DNA from: Leuconostoc lactis KCTC 3528 = DSM 20202
GTDB taxonomy: Bacteria > Bacillota > Bacilli > Lactobacillales > Lactobacillaceae
DNA length: 40,768 bases
Reading direction: 5' to 3'
NCBI RefSeq assembly: GCF_014651235.1
Contig: NZ_BMWM01000016.1
Location: forward strand, 1 to 40,768
A model generated the notes under the pieces. That model made no database searches. It worked only from the letters and a program-made list of their open reading frames with translations, and was not told where the DNA came from. Within the stretch, counting starts at the first letter, position 1. The number at the start of each line of letters is the position of its first letter. Of the stretch, positions 1-9,028 are shown piece by piece. A program made the position numbers and the translations under genes.

Positions 1-70
1 ACACCAATCGAGATCTTCTTACTTAATCTACGTCACTAAATTCGTTCAAGTTATTTCTTGCAATCTGCCA
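1..70 (+). mobile_element. IS end, transposase 3' terminus (partial)
   Basis: These 70 bases are an exact inverted copy of 40699-40768. Read on the plus strand, bases 1-39 encode [12 protein letters not shown] followed by TAA. That resembles the C-terminus of IS30-family transposases, which have a TPxE motif near the end. About 30 further bases, ending TTGCAATCTGCCA, then reach the point where the two copies diverge; these would be the terminal inverted repeat. The rest of the element lies outside the window. The family assignment is a memory-based guess. That it is a repeat end is directly visible. Confidence 0.6.
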
Positions 71-100
71 AAATAATAAAGTGCGTCACGACAAAACACT

Positions 101-1333
101 TCAACTTGTTCGGTTCTCGCGTAACATCTGCACGGCTAAATAAGTAAACAAAATGCTGATCCCTGTAGCTGTAAGTAATAGTAACGCGGCACCAACATTG
201 CCTACCAAAACGGAGGCACTCACAATCCCAGACGCTAAAATAGCGCCAATCGGCCGAATCGCGGCACTAAAACCACTATAAGCGCCAATTTTTTCTGGGT
301 TCATCATTTCAGCGCGCAGAGACTGACTGGCTGGTGTGACAATCATTTCGCCAAGTGTCAAAATCACGGTAAAAACCATAAGTGGCCAAAAGTCCGTTAA
401 CAAGAACATGATGGCAAAACCGCCACCCTGTAAGGCGGTACCGACCGCACTCGCTTTCATTTCAGACCAATGTTTAAATAGTTTAGTCATCATGCCCATC
501 ATCAAGACAATCATGAAGGTGTTGACCATGGTCACAATAGACAGCATCCGTTGCCCAAAAATCTCAACACCAGCGATATCAATCGTATGGAATGTTTGGG
601 ATAAATGTGCGGCAAGATAATAATCTGGTGACGTGAAAATAATCGTTGCCCCAATACTTGCGATCATAAATTTCATATAGCGACGATCTGCAAATACCGT
701 TCGGTAACTTTTCACCGCTGCCCAAACCGACTGACCATGGGTTGGCCGCTTGTCCTTGGGTAAGGTTTCAGTAATCCATACGAGGACAATAATAAGACTA
801 ATCAAGGCCCCAATGGCGGTGCCAATCAAAAGTTGGAAGCGCGCCGTTTTGAAAAACCAACCACCCAGTCCTGCGCCAATCATCACCGCTAAATTGATAA
901 CCCAATAAATCATGGCATAAATGAACTTACGATTTTTCACCGTCGACACATCAATCATCATGGCTTCTTCAGCTGGAGAGGCAAAACTTAATCCCACACT
1001 CGCCATCAAGAAACCGAAAAACGTGATGTAGGGATTAATATATAGTGGTGAATTCATCACGGCAGCTAGCAAATAGCCTAATGTCATTAAGCCAATTCCA
1101 GCAATCATAACCCGCTTACGTCCCCACAAATCCGCCAGATGACCACCATATAAGCCAGCCAGAAAACCAGCTACTTGGACAAGGACTAACAAAGTCCCCG
1201 TCAAAAAAGCACCAAAATATCCCACATAATAAATGGTCATATTGGGGCCGACCGAGGAACCAATCGCGACTGTAATAAACATCATCACAATGCGTAATTG
1301 AATATTTCGATCAAGTTTAAAAAAATCAGCCAT
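101..1333 (-). CDS. MFS drug/solute exporter
   Basis: A 410-residue, very hydrophobic protein with about 12 predicted membrane segments. It carries the major facilitator loop 2-3 motif GGHLADLWGRKR near residue 65, so it is most likely a proton-driven exporter of the DHA1 multidrug type in the cell membrane. The substrate cannot be read from sequence. The ATG at 1333 has an AGGGAG site 6 bases upstream. It sits downstream of the PHP-HAD-NUDIX operon behind a hairpin terminator, and I see no clear promoter of its own in the short gap. The insertion-sequence end begins only 30 bases past its stop codon, so the reading frame is intact. Confidence 0.85.
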   Translation of the reverse strand: MADFFKLDRNIQLRIVMMFITVAIGSSVGPNMTIYYVGYFGAFLTGTLLVLVQVAGFLAGLYGGHLADLWGRKRVMIAGIGLMTLGYLLAAVMNSPLYINPYITFFGFLMASVGLSFASPAEEAMMIDVSTVKNRKFIYAMIYWVINLAVMIGAGLGGWFFKTARFQLLIGTAIGALISLIIVLVWITETLPKDKRPTHGQSVWAAVKSYRTVFADRRYMKFMIASIGATIIFTSPDYYLAAHLSQTFHTIDIAGVEIFGQRMLSIVTMVNTFMIVLMMGMMTKLFKHWSEMKASAVGTALQGGGFAIMFLLTDFWPLMVFTVILTLGEMIVTPASQSLRAEMMNPEKIGAYSGFSAAIRPIGAILASGIVSASVLVGNVGAALLLLTATGISILFTYLAVQMLRENRTS

Positions 1334-1361
1334 CCGGCGCTCCCTACTTTCTTATTGCGAC

Positions 1362-1399
1362 AAAATAAAAGAAATATGGCGTCAAAAAACCATATCTCT
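1362..1399 (-). terminator. Rho-independent terminator after NUDIX operon
   Basis: On the minus strand a fully paired 10-bp stem (AGAGATATGG with CCATATTTCT, one G-U pair) is followed by a T-rich run. It lies 24 bases after the NUDIX stop codon and before the MFS gene. Confidence 0.7.
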
Positions 1400-1422
1400 A
1401 CTTTTTTCATGCTAAACGACAA

Positions 1423-1941
1423 TTAGAACAAACGTGCTTTCGCTGTGTGTAATAAGTCGTTATCATCAAAGCCTTTTGCAGTGTTATTAGCCAGCGCCTC
1501 ATCGAAACGCACCCAACGAACCGCCACCACTTCAGCGGTTTGTAATTGAAAGGTCACCGGCTGATCCGGTAATTTGATGGCATACCAATCTTCAATCCAG
1601 TCAGTATAGCGCAACGTCTCAATAAACACCAGCTCGTCAGCTGAAACAGCTAGCCCAAGTTCCTCGAATAATTCCCGCACTAGCGCTTGCTGACTTGTCT
1701 CACCAACTAAAACAGCCCCACCCGTATCAGCGGTCCATATCCCAGGATGGCTCAACTTATCAAAAGCACGCTGCTGTAACAACACATCACCCTTTGAATT
1801 AAATATCAATCCATTAGTCACCAAATGGTAGTCCCCAGGTTGTAGTTGTTGGCCACGTTGATGCGTTCGTCCCGTACGTTCTTTTTGCGCATTATAGACG
1901 TCCAAGTATTCACCTAATTTATCTGCGCGATAATCACTCAT
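1423..1941 (-). CDS. NUDIX hydrolase, IDI/YfcD-like
   Basis: A 172-residue NUDIX enzyme. The box G-x5-E-x7-RE-L-x-EE-L-G is complete (GAVLVGE ... RELFEELG). The N-terminal pattern, a short 'vYNaqkertG' stretch followed by a HLVTNGLIFN segment, resembles the isopentenyl-diphosphate-isomerase-like/YfcD branch of unknown substrate. The longer frame could start at 2031, but the ATG at 1941 has an AGAGGT site and overlaps the HAD stop as ATGA. That is the normal coupling in this operon, so I use it. It is the last gene of PHP-HAD-NUDIX. The function is presumably hydrolysis of a damaged or surplus nucleoside-diphosphate-linked compound; the substrate is unknown. Confidence 0.85.
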   Translation of the reverse strand: MSDYRADKLGEYLDVYNAQKERTGRTHQRGQQLQPGDYHLVTNGLIFNSKGDVLLQQRAFDKLSHPGIWTADTGGAVLVGETSQQALVRELFEELGLAVSADELVFIETLRYTDWIEDWYAIKLPDQPVTFQLQTAEVVAVRWVRFDEALANNTAKGFDDNDLLHTAKARLF

Positions 1942-2606
1942 TTGTATAGTACCTCTGCTAATGCTTCCCGTGTCGCAACCAGATAATCCGGTTCGGATTG
2001 TTTCAACGTTTCTTGTGTATGCGCACCCCAAGTCACTGCAATGGTTGTCATTCCAGCTGCATTCCCGGCATCGATATCAAAGGTTGCATCGCCAACCATC
2101 ACCGCTTCATTCGCAGATAATTGATATTCTGCTAGCGCTTGCTGTAACCCACCTGGTGCTGGCTTATAAGCCACGACGCGATCTGAACCATATATCGCCG
2201 TAAAATATTTGTCCAAAGATAACATGGCCAAATTCCGTTGCGCCACAGCTGATTTTTTACTCGTCATCAAAAATAGTTGCTGCCCAGCAGCCACTAATTG
2301 GGTTAACAATTCCGGGATTCCTGAAAAGGCCTGAATTGTCTCAGCTGATTCCCCAGCTTGATAAGCCGATCTAAAAGCGGTGAATAACTGCTGTAATGTC
2401 GTCTGATCCATGGGATCCTGTGCTAACAATGGAAACGACGTTTCAATTGGTATCCCTTGATATTGAATAATGTCTGCTGCCGTTGGTATCGGAAAATCCA
2501 TTTGTGCAAAAGCGGCTTGCGTGGCATACACAGCTAATTTTTCTGTATTGGCCAAGGTGCCATCAAAATCAAAGAAAACTGCCCGATACTGCGTTGCCGC
2601 CGTCAT
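1938..2606 (-). CDS. HAD-family phosphatase (phosphoglycolate phosphatase-like)
   Basis: A 222-residue haloacid dehalogenase hydrolase with all four motifs: DFDGTLANT near residue 13 (nucleophile and acid/base aspartates), LMTSKKS with the Thr/Ser motif II, Lys in AYKPAPGG, and GDATFDID as the metal-binding motif IV. The helical cap between motifs I and II fits subfamily I, like Gph and PgmB. The exact substrate is unknown. It overlaps both neighbours by four bases (ATGA), so it should be translationally coupled to the PHP gene upstream and the NUDIX gene downstream. No strong SD is visible at its own start. A short perfect hairpin (CTTGCA/TGCAAG) ends one base before the ATG. Confidence 0.88.
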   Translation of the reverse strand: MTAATQYRAVFFDFDGTLANTEKLAVYATQAAFAQMDFPIPTAADIIQYQGIPIETSFPLLAQDPMDQTTLQQLFTAFRSAYQAGESAETIQAFSGIPELLTQLVAAGQQLFLMTSKKSAVAQRNLAMLSLDKYFTAIYGSDRVVAYKPAPGGLQQALAEYQLSANEAVMVGDATFDIDAGNAAGMTTIAVTWGAHTQETLKQSEPDYLVATREALAEVLYK

Positions 2607-3421
2607 GCTTGCAAAACCGCTGCAAGATCATCAAAATAACGACCCACTTCACTTACTTGGTGGGCATCTGAGCCATACACCACGTCAATTCCCATATCGC
2701 GAGCAGCCGTTACAACATTAAACTGCGGATAAGTTGCGCCATTTTCAACTTCACTCAGGCCGGCTGCATTAAATTCTAACGCATAACCGCGTACTTGCAT
2801 CATTTGGAAAATATCCCCAATCATACGATAGATATCGTCCGCATAATCTGGCAAATCTAACACCTTTTGGAATTTTTTAACCAGTCCAAGATGTCCGATT
2901 GCCACCGGTACATCAACCCCTAAAACGGCTTCAACACTCTGCGCAACTGTTTCAAAATAGCGGCGATAGAATGCTTGTGGGTCTTGTAACAACGTGGCGA
3001 AGTGTGTCGTCAGCAATTCTGCCGAATAATCAATGGGTGTCACGTCGCCTGAATCATCCGGTAGCAAATGAACAGCTAGGATAATTTCGTCAAACCAGTC
3101 ACGATTTTCTCGTAAAAATGTGCGCAATTGACGTTCTTGACCCACCACATAATCCACTTCTAAACCGCGCTTGATTTGAATTTTATCCCCACACTTGGCG
3201 ATTAACCGTGCGGTTTCAGCCTTTACATGTGCAAGATCATCTTGACTAACCACCGGATAGTCAGCTGGTAACGTCAGGTCTTGCAATAACGGTGCATGTT
3301 CCGTAATCGTATAAGCGTCAAATCCTAACGCAATCGCCCGTTCAATATAGGCATCAAACGGTTCATCCGAATTTTGATGTGAAAACGGTGTGTGCGTATG
3401 ACCGTCTTTTTTTAATAGCAT
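2603..3421 (-). CDS. PHP-domain phosphatase, HisJ/HisK-like histidinol phosphatase
   Basis: A 272-residue polymerase-and-histidinol-phosphatase (PHP) protein. It has the metal-binding motifs DGHTHTPFS at residue 6, TEHAP near 40, and GSDAH near 250, with further His residues between. These match the HisJ-type histidinol-phosphate phosphatase family. No other histidine-biosynthesis gene is visible here, so the enzyme may act on another phosphomonoester. It leads the PHP-HAD-NUDIX operon. The ATG at 3421 has an AAGGAG site 9 bases away. Possible promoter elements (TATACT or TAAAAT) lie in the 60 bases between it and the xpk terminator. Confidence 0.82.
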   Translation of the reverse strand: MLLKKDGHTHTPFSHQNSDEPFDAYIERAIALGFDAYTITEHAPLLQDLTLPADYPVVSQDDLAHVKAETARLIAKCGDKIQIKRGLEVDYVVGQERQLRTFLRENRDWFDEIILAVHLLPDDSGDVTPIDYSAELLTTHFATLLQDPQAFYRRYFETVAQSVEAVLGVDVPVAIGHLGLVKKFQKVLDLPDYADDIYRMIGDIFQMMQVRGYALEFNAAGLSEVENGATYPQFNVVTAARDMGIDVVYGSDAHQVSEVGRYFDDLAAVLQA

Positions 3422-3473
3422 GATACAGCGCTCCTTATCTCAATACGTTACCTTTATTTTACCGATAAGTATA

Positions 3474-3506
3474 CAAAAAAGCGAACCAGAATAATCTGAT
3501 TCGCTT
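3474..3506 (-). terminator. Terminator of xpk
   Basis: On the minus strand a 12-bp stem with one mismatch (AAGCGAATCAGA / TCTGGTTCGCTT, loop TTAT) runs into six T residues. It lies about 45 bases past the xpk stop codon. Confidence 0.85.
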
Positions 3507-3551
3507 GATTTGTACTGGTGGTACATTTTCTGTAATAAGCCAAATGGCTGA

Positions 3552-6005
3552 TTACTTCAAAGGTGCCCAGTTCCAGTTAGTAAATTCTTCGATATCGTGA
3601 CCTTCGTTACGTGTTACTTCGTAGTGCTTTGCCAAGATGTCTTCCATCTTAGTAATGAATGTAACAGCAGCGTCTTGATCAATCTTACCGTTAGCTGACA
3701 AGATTTCGGCAGCTTCCTTAGCTTGGTGGAAACGATCCAACTTTGAGTAAACACGCATGTCGTATGTTGTTGTGATGTCACCATCTTCACGGTAACCGTG
3801 AACGTATACATCACCACGGAACTTGCGTTCGAAGAAGAATGATTCAACCAAGTCTTCGAAGCCGTGGAATCCGAAGATAACTGGTGTATCAGCTTGGAAG
3901 AACTTGTTGAAGTCGTCGTCAGACAATTCACGTTCGCTGTTCAAGTAAGCTTCTGACTTCTTTTGCAAACGAAGCAATTCAACAACGTTGACATAGCGGA
4001 ACTTAACTTCTGGGAAGGCTTGGTTAATCAACCACAAAGCAGCCAAAGTTTCGATTGTTGGTTCTGTACCAGCTGATGCGAATGTAATATCCACATCACC
4101 AGATGGTGCAGTAGATGCCCAATCGATGATCTTCAAACCTTCTGTAGCCAATTCTTCAGCTTCGTCAGCAGTGAACCATTGTTGACGTGGTTGCTTTGAG
4201 GCAACAATCAAGTTAACCTTTTGACGTTCTGAAAAGGCACGTGCTTGAACAGCCAACAATGAGTTACCATCGGCTGGCAAGTATTCACGGATGAAGTTAG
4301 ACTTCTTTTCAGCCAAGTGTGTCAACATACCTGGGTCTTGGTGTGTGTAACCGTTGTGATCTTGTTGGAAGGCAGTTGATGTTGCAATCAAGTTCAATGA
4401 TGGGTAATCATTACGCCATGGTTGTTCTGAAGCGTGACGCAACCACTTGAAGTGTTGTGTAACCATTGAGTCCACGACACGTAGGAATGATTCGTATGAT
4501 GCGAAGATTCCAACACGACCAGTCAATGTGTAAGCTTCCAACCAACCTTCAGCTTGGTGTTCTGACAATTGTGAATCAATGATACGACCTTCAGGTCCTA
4601 CGTATTGATCGTTAGGGAACTTTGTAGGTTCCATCCATTGACGTGTTGTTGTGTTGAAGAGATCCCACAAACGGTTTGACATTGTTTCATCAGGTCCGAA
4701 GATACGGAATGATGTTGGGTTCAACTTAGTAACTTCTTCCAAGTATGCTGAAAGAGTTGTCATGTCCATGTTTTGCGTTACTTTTGGCAATTCATGTCCA
4801 CGGTTTTCGTTAGTAATGTCGTTTGTGAATTGACGCCAGTCTGGCAAGTCCAATGTCTTAGGTGCTTCACCGCGACGGCGACCACCATTAGTGATTGGGT
4901 TAGCAGACATACGCTTGTCACCCTTAGGTGCAAGTGCCTTCACTTCGTCCTTCAATGAACCATCAGCGTTGAACAATTCTTCAGGCTTGTATGAGTTCAT
5001 CCATTCTTCGAATTCTGGCAATGTGTCAAGGTTGTTTTGATCCAAAGGCAATGGCACTTGGTGCGCACGGAATGAATCTTCGATAGGGTCACCGTTCTTG
5101 TCGTAACGTGGACCACCCCAACCCTTTGGCAAACGTGCAATAATTACAGGCCATGCAGGGATTGTACCATCTTCATACTTACCGTTTTCACGTGCATCCT
5201 TTTGGATAGCCAAGATGTCTTCGATCGCTTGGTCAAAGACCTTAGCAGCGATTTCGTGATACTTAGCATAGTCATGAATGTCATCGTTTTCGATGAAGCG
5301 TGGTGAGTAACCAACACCTTCAAAGAACTTTGTGATTTCTTCATGGCTCATACGTGAGAAGATTGTTGGGTTTGAAATCTTGAAGCCGTTCAAATCCAAA
5401 ATTGGCAATACGGCACCATCGTTCTTAGCGTTCAAGAACTTTGATGACAACCATGAAGTCATTGATGGACCTGTTTCAGCTTCACCATCACCAACAACGG
5501 CGAAAGCGATTTGGTCTGGGTTATCCAAAACGGCACCGAATGCGTGTGACAATGAGTAACCCAATTCACCACCTTCATGCAATGAACCTGGTGTTTGCGC
5601 TGTCATGTGTGATCCGATTCCACCAGGGAATGAGAAACGCTTGAACAAGCGGCTCATACCAGCCAAATCTTGTGTGATTTCTGGGTAATCTTCAGTATAT
5701 TCGCCATCCAAGTACGCGTTAGTAACCATAACTTGGCCACCGTGTCCAGGACCACCGACATAGAACATGTTCACGTCATACTTGTTGATCAAACGGTTTG
5801 CGTGTGCATACAAGAAAGTTTGACCTGAAATTGTTCCCCAGTGACCGATAGGCTTAACTTTAACGTCTTCGGCTTGGATTGGTGTGTTAGTAACTGAGAA
5901 CAATGGGTTGCTCTTCAAGAAGATCATCCCTGCTGACAAATAGTTGGTTGCACGCCACCACTTATCAACGAGTTCCAAGTACTCTTTTGAATCGAAATCT
6001 ACCAT
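3552..6005 (-). CDS. xpk: Phosphoketolase (xylulose-5-phosphate / fructose-6-phosphate)
   Basis: This 817-residue thiamine-diphosphate enzyme cleaves xylulose 5-phosphate (and often fructose 6-phosphate) with phosphate to acetyl phosphate and glyceraldehyde 3-phosphate (or erythrose 4-phosphate). It is the key step of heterolactic fermentation in the cytoplasm. The sequence shows the family patterns [18 protein letters not shown] near residue 83, [19 protein letters not shown], and the ThDP/Mg motif GDGEAETGP around 172-180. Its length is typical. Codon choice is far more biased than in its neighbours, as expected for very high expression. The gene is monocistronic, with its own strong promoter and terminator. 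The SD AAGGAG is 11 bases from the ATG, and a long leader contains an imperfect hairpin. Confidence 0.97.
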   Translation of the reverse strand: MVDFDSKEYLELVDKWWRATNYLSAGMIFLKSNPLFSVTNTPIQAEDVKVKPIGHWGTISGQTFLYAHANRLINKYDVNMFYVGGPGHGGQVMVTNAYLDGEYTEDYPEITQDLAGMSRLFKRFSFPGGIGSHMTAQTPGSLHEGGELGYSLSHAFGAVLDNPDQIAFAVVGDGEAETGPSMTSWLSSKFLNAKNDGAVLPILDLNGFKISNPTIFSRMSHEEITKFFEGVGYSPRFIENDDIHDYAKYHEIAAKVFDQAIEDILAIQKDARENGKYEDGTIPAWPVIIARLPKGWGGPRYDKNGDPIEDSFRAHQVPLPLDQNNLDTLPEFEEWMNSYKPEELFNADGSLKDEVKALAPKGDKRMSANPITNGGRRRGEAPKTLDLPDWRQFTNDITNENRGHELPKVTQNMDMTTLSAYLEEVTKLNPTSFRIFGPDETMSNRLWDLFNTTTRQWMEPTKFPNDQYVGPEGRIIDSQLSEHQAEGWLEAYTLTGRVGIFASYESFLRVVDSMVTQHFKWLRHASEQPWRNDYPSLNLIATSTAFQQDHNGYTHQDPGMLTHLAEKKSNFIREYLPADGNSLLAVQARAFSERQKVNLIVASKQPRQQWFTADEAEELATEGLKIIDWASTAPSGDVDITFASAGTEPTIETLAALWLINQAFPEVKFRYVNVVELLRLQKKSEAYLNSERELSDDDFNKFFQADTPVIFGFHGFEDLVESFFFERKFRGDVYVHGYREDGDITTTYDMRVYSKLDRFHQAKEAAEILSANGKIDQDAAVTFITKMEDILAKHYEVTRNEGHDIEEFTNWNWAPLK

Positions 6006-6075
6006 GAGATTAAGTACTCCTTATTATTTTGAGAGAATCGTAAACCACGAATCTTTCTCCGTTATTTACTCTTTC

Positions 6076-6104
6076 AGTATAACCGATTTGCCTAATTTAT
6101 TCAA
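6076..6104 (-). promoter_or_regulatory. xpk promoter
   Basis: TTGAAT (6099-6104) and TATACT (6076-6081) are separated by 17 bases on the minus strand. The predicted transcription start is near 6069, giving a leader of about 64 bases before the xpk ATG. Confidence 0.8.
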
Positions 6105-6194
6105 GATAACGCATCTGATTGGTTGATTATTTTTTCAAATTTGGTTGGCGCAACACAAACATTGGTGCGGTCCAATTATTTTTAAGACAAATAA

Positions 6195-6225
6195 AATAGC
6201 AACAGGCGATTGCCCTGTTGCTATT
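6195..6225 (-). terminator. Terminator of the GntR gene
   Basis: A perfect 12-bp stem (AATAGCAACAGG with its complement, 7-base loop) is followed on the minus strand by TTTATTTG. The TAG stop codon of the regulator lies inside the 5' arm of the stem. Confidence 0.85.
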
Positions 6226-6952
6226 CTGAATCAATGCTGACAAACGCATTGTACCGTAAATATTTATAATGCAACCGCATGTTTGAAAATTCTAATGGCG
6301 TGCCATCATCCATAAAGAAGATCCCTTCCATAATGCCAACTGGCTCTTTGTCCGACAATTCCAATAACTGTTGATCTTCAGCGTTGGACGGTTCCGCCAT
6401 AATCGTCATAAAGGACTTGGTCACGGCTCGGTTTTTGGTGTTTTCCACGTACTCATAGACTGAACCGGACACGATTTCTTTGTTCAAACCAGGCAAAACA
6501 TTGATTGGCACATAGCCGCGTTCAATCATGAAAGGCACCCCTTCCAAACGTCGCAACCGCTTAATTTCGTACACAAAGTCGCCATCATTTAAAAACAAAG
6601 CTTGCTGCTGGACAGGGGTTGCGGGAACCACTTGGAAATCAAGTAATTCAATACTTGGCGCTTTACCGTCTACCCGAAACGAGTCCGAGACCCCAAGATT
6701 TGACCCTTCATGTTGGAACAAGTCATGGTTTTTTAAATACAACGGGTTAACAAACGTCCCACTCCCCCGCTTTTTAAAAATCACACCTTGTTGTACCAGC
6801 ACGTTTAACGCACGTTTGATGGACGAACGTGACACCTCATATTGCGCCGCTAACGTCCGTTCATCCGGTAATTTCAAGTCCGGAAAATCACCATTATAAA
6901 TTTTTTGTTTTAAGTCCGCCTGTACGGTGACATAAATTGCTTCTGACATCAT
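6221..6952 (-). CDS. GntR/HutC-family transcriptional regulator with UTRA domain
   Basis: A 243-residue regulator. The first 70 residues form a winged helix typical of GntR proteins (KLPDERTLAAQYEVSRSSIKR, then VLVQQGVIFKKRGSGTFV). The rest matches the UTRA ligand-binding domain (ERGYVPINVLPG, then SVYEYVE). The ligand is unknown; related proteins bind sugar phosphates or amino acids. The frame extends to a TTG at 7006, but the first ATG pair (6952/6949) fits the family N-terminus better. No SD precedes it. Instead a TATACT box ends 7 bases upstream, so the mRNA may be leaderless. It lies just upstream of xpk and is divergent from the YbaK gene. Confidence 0.85.
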   Translation of the reverse strand: MMSEAIYVTVQADLKQKIYNGDFPDLKLPDERTLAAQYEVSRSSIKRALNVLVQQGVIFKKRGSGTFVNPLYLKNHDLFQHEGSNLGVSDSFRVDGKAPSIELLDFQVVPATPVQQQALFLNDGDFVYEIKRLRRLEGVPFMIERGYVPINVLPGLNKEIVSGSVYEYVENTKNRAVTKSFMTIMAEPSNAEDQQLLELSDKEPVGIMEGIFFMDDGTPLEFSNMRLHYKYLRYNAFVSIDSE

Positions 6953-6959
6953 GCTAACT

Positions 6960-6987
6960 AGTATAGCATAAATTGGTTGGACCGCAA
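6960..6987 (-). promoter_or_regulatory. Promoter of the GntR gene (possibly leaderless)
   Basis: TTGCGG (6982-6987), 16 bases, then TATACT (6960-6965), with a TG one base before the -10 box (extended -10). The expected start point, about 7 bases further, coincides with the ATG at 6952. Confidence 0.55.
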
Positions 6988-7013
6988 TCCTTTTTGGGTA
7001 CGCCAATTTGTGT

Positions 7014-7019
7014 TAGAAT
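7014..7019 (+). promoter_or_regulatory. -10 box of the YbaK-type gene
   Basis: TAGAAT with an upstream TG (extended -10) lies only 9 bases before the ATG at 7029, which leaves a 5' untranslated region of about two bases. The -35 region (6991-6996, TTTTTG) is weak and abuts the divergent GntR promoter. Confidence 0.5.
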
Positions 7020-7028
7020 GGACATATC

Positions 7029-7526
7029 ATGGCAAAGAAAAAAATTAAGAAAACACTTCCCGAACAGGTGATGGACAAGCATAACCTGGCTTACACACCC
7101 CTCACGCTAAATATCTTAGATAAAACAGCAGCTGAGCGTGATCAAATTCTTGCAGAATTTAGCGTCAAGCATGACGATATCTATAAGACTTTAGCGGCCA
7201 CTGGTGATAAAACCGGCCCCGTCATTGCAGTGATTCCCATCACACAACATTTATCAATGAAAAAACTCGCGGCGGCATCGGGCAATAAAAAAGTTACCAT
7301 GTTGCCCTTAAAGACCTTGCAGCAAACCACGGGTTATGTCCACGGGGCTAACAATCCAGTTGGGATTTGGCATACGAAGCATTTCCCAATTTTCATTGAT
7401 TTGACTGCCCAGACCGCGCCTTACTTTTTAGTAAGTGCTGGTGAATTGGGACGCAGTGACCAAATCAATCCGGCCGATTTGGCGTCCTTAATCCATGCGC
7501 CTTTTGTCGATTTACTAGAAAATTAA
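7029..7526 (+). CDS. ybaK: YbaK/EbsC-family Cys-tRNA(Pro) deacylase
   Basis: A 165-residue YbaK-type editing protein that would hydrolyse Cys-tRNA(Pro) made in error by prolyl-tRNA synthetase, acting in trans in the cytoplasm. Visible family features are the lysine-rich LSMKKLAAASGNKK segment holding the catalytic Lys, and GYVHGANNPVGIWH, the glycine-rich nucleotide-binding stretch. Its length is typical. It is transcribed away from the GntR gene, with 76 bases between the start codons, and ends in a two-way terminator shared with dnaB. No recognisable SD precedes the ATG. Confidence 0.85.
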   Translation: MAKKKIKKTLPEQVMDKHNLAYTPLTLNILDKTAAERDQILAEFSVKHDDIYKTLAATGDKTGPVIAVIPITQHLSMKKLAAASGNKKVTMLPLKTLQQTTGYVHGANNPVGIWHTKHFPIFIDLTAQTAPYFLVSAGELGRSDQINPADLASLIHAPFVDLLEN

Positions 7527-7530
7527 GTTT

Positions 7531-7562
7531 AAAAAAAGACAGTCGTTAGACTGTCTTTTTTA
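7531..7562. terminator. Bidirectional terminator between YbaK gene and dnaB
   Basis: A perfect stem (AAAAAGACAGTC / GACTGTCTTTTT, loop GTTA) is flanked by A and T runs, so it can stop transcription from both converging genes. The dnaB stop codon touches its edge. Confidence 0.9.
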
Positions 7563-9026
7563 CCACCCAACGTTACCATTAGGGCCAGCGTTCATATCAT
7601 CACGATACAACGGCGCCATTGGGCTAAACTTAAAGGTTGGTTTATTAAACATCAAGGTTGCCGTGCCGCGTGCACCAGCACGATTTTTTTCCAAAATAAT
7701 TTCAATTGGCACCGCTTCTTCTTCGTCACGCGGATCTGAATCACCATCATCATCGCCACCATCGTTGCGATAGTAGTCATCACGATACAAAAAGGCGACA
7801 ATATCCGCATCTTGTTCAATCGAGCCAGATTCACGCAAATCAGAAAGCACCGGTCGCTTATCCGTACGTTGCTCAACACCACGACTCAATTGTGCCAACG
7901 CTAAAATAGGCGTATGTAATTCTTTGGCTAACTTTTTAATCGCACGTGACACTTCTGAAACCGCCTGTTGGCGACTTTCTGTATTATTGGATTCAATCAG
8001 ACCCAAATAATCAATAATCACCATGCCGATTGGATGTGGATTACTTGCGCGTTGATCTGGTGGTAATTCATTCACCAAATCTTTTTCAAGTTTACGTAAC
8101 TTGGCGCTAATTTGGTTAATTTTAATCCCCGCCGTGTCGTCCATGTAGATTTGCATATTCGCCAATGATTGCATGGCTAATGTCAACGACTGCCAATCCT
8201 CTTGGGTCATCTGACCCGTTGTCAAATGACTGGAATCAATCGCACCTTCAGCCGCTACCAGTCGGGTCACCAAATCCACAGCACCCATTTCAAGACTGAA
8301 CACAACCACTGGTACTTGCTCAGCTTTGGCCACATTTTTGGCAATATTTAACACAAAGGCTGTTTTTCCGACCGCTGGTCGCGCGCCCAACACAATCATT
8401 TGATCTTCACGAAAACCGTGGGTTAATTTATCTAATTCGGGATACCCTGTTGCTAGGCCAACCACATCATTATCATTGGCGACAGCTTGATCCAAATTAG
8501 CTTGGAAGGCTTGCAGCACGTCTTTAATCTTTTGAAAATCTTCATCACCACGATTCTCAGCCAAGTTATCCAGACTACGGCTTAATGTATCTAAGATTTC
8601 CTCACTCGGTGCCGCAGCATCATAGGCTAACGACATACTGCGCGTCAACGTCTCAATCATCCGACGTAGAATGGCCTTTTCACGCACGATATTGGCATAA
8701 TGCTTTAAATTGGCCGATGATGCAGAAGATTCCGAGATTTCAGCTAAGTAAGCCATACCGCCCACATTATCTAATTGCTGTAAACTATTGAGTTTATCCT
8801 GAAGCGTGAGCATGTCAATCGGACGTTGTTCATCAACCAGCTGTTGCATCGCTTTAAAAATGGTTTGATGGGCTTGGCGATAAAAATCATCCGCTTCCAA
8901 AATGGCGCTCGCCGCTACCATCGCGTTATCAGATTTCACATCAAAGAAGATTGCGCCCAGCACCGCCCGTTCAGCATCGACATCTTGTGGGACTTGTCTA
9001 TACTCGTATGCTTCTGGGTTATCCAT
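7560..9026 (-). CDS. dnaB: Replicative DNA helicase DnaB
   Basis: The 488-residue hexameric helicase that unwinds DNA at the replication fork (called DnaC in Bacillus). It has an N-terminal primase-interacting domain (VPQDVDAERAVLGA), then a RecA-like domain with Walker A GARPAVGKTAF near residue 215, Walker B VIIDYLGLI, and the QLSRGVEQR element. A strongly acidic segment (GGDDDGDSDPRDEEE) lies near residue 435 before the last conserved motif; lactic acid bacteria often carry such an insert. It is the last gene of gdpP-rplI-dnaB, with two bases between the rplI stop codon and the dnaB start. The SD GAGGG lies at the end of rplI. Confidence 0.97.
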   Translation of the reverse strand: MDNPEAYEYRQVPQDVDAERAVLGAIFFDVKSDNAMVAASAILEADDFYRQAHQTIFKAMQQLVDEQRPIDMLTLQDKLNSLQQLDNVGGMAYLAEISESSASSANLKHYANIVREKAILRRMIETLTRSMSLAYDAAAPSEEILDTLSRSLDNLAENRGDEDFQKIKDVLQAFQANLDQAVANDNDVVGLATGYPELDKLTHGFREDQMIVLGARPAVGKTAFVLNIAKNVAKAEQVPVVVFSLEMGAVDLVTRLVAAEGAIDSSHLTTGQMTQEDWQSLTLAMQSLANMQIYMDDTAGIKINQISAKLRKLEKDLVNELPPDQRASNPHPIGMVIIDYLGLIESNNTESRQQAVSEVSRAIKKLAKELHTPILALAQLSRGVEQRTDKRPVLSDLRESGSIEQDADIVAFLYRDDYYRNDGGDDDGDSDPRDEEEAVPIEIILEKNRAGARGTATLMFNKPTFKFSPMAPLYRDDMNAGPNGNVGW

Positions 9027-9028
9027 GT

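Noticed and set aside
6953-7006. Extended TTG start of the GntR regulator
   Set aside because: It has no SD, would lie upstream of the predicted -10 box, and adds residues not typical of the family.
7706-7909. A His-rich plus-strand frame opposite dnaB
   Set aside because: The His run is only the complement of the acidic Asp-rich segment of DnaB.
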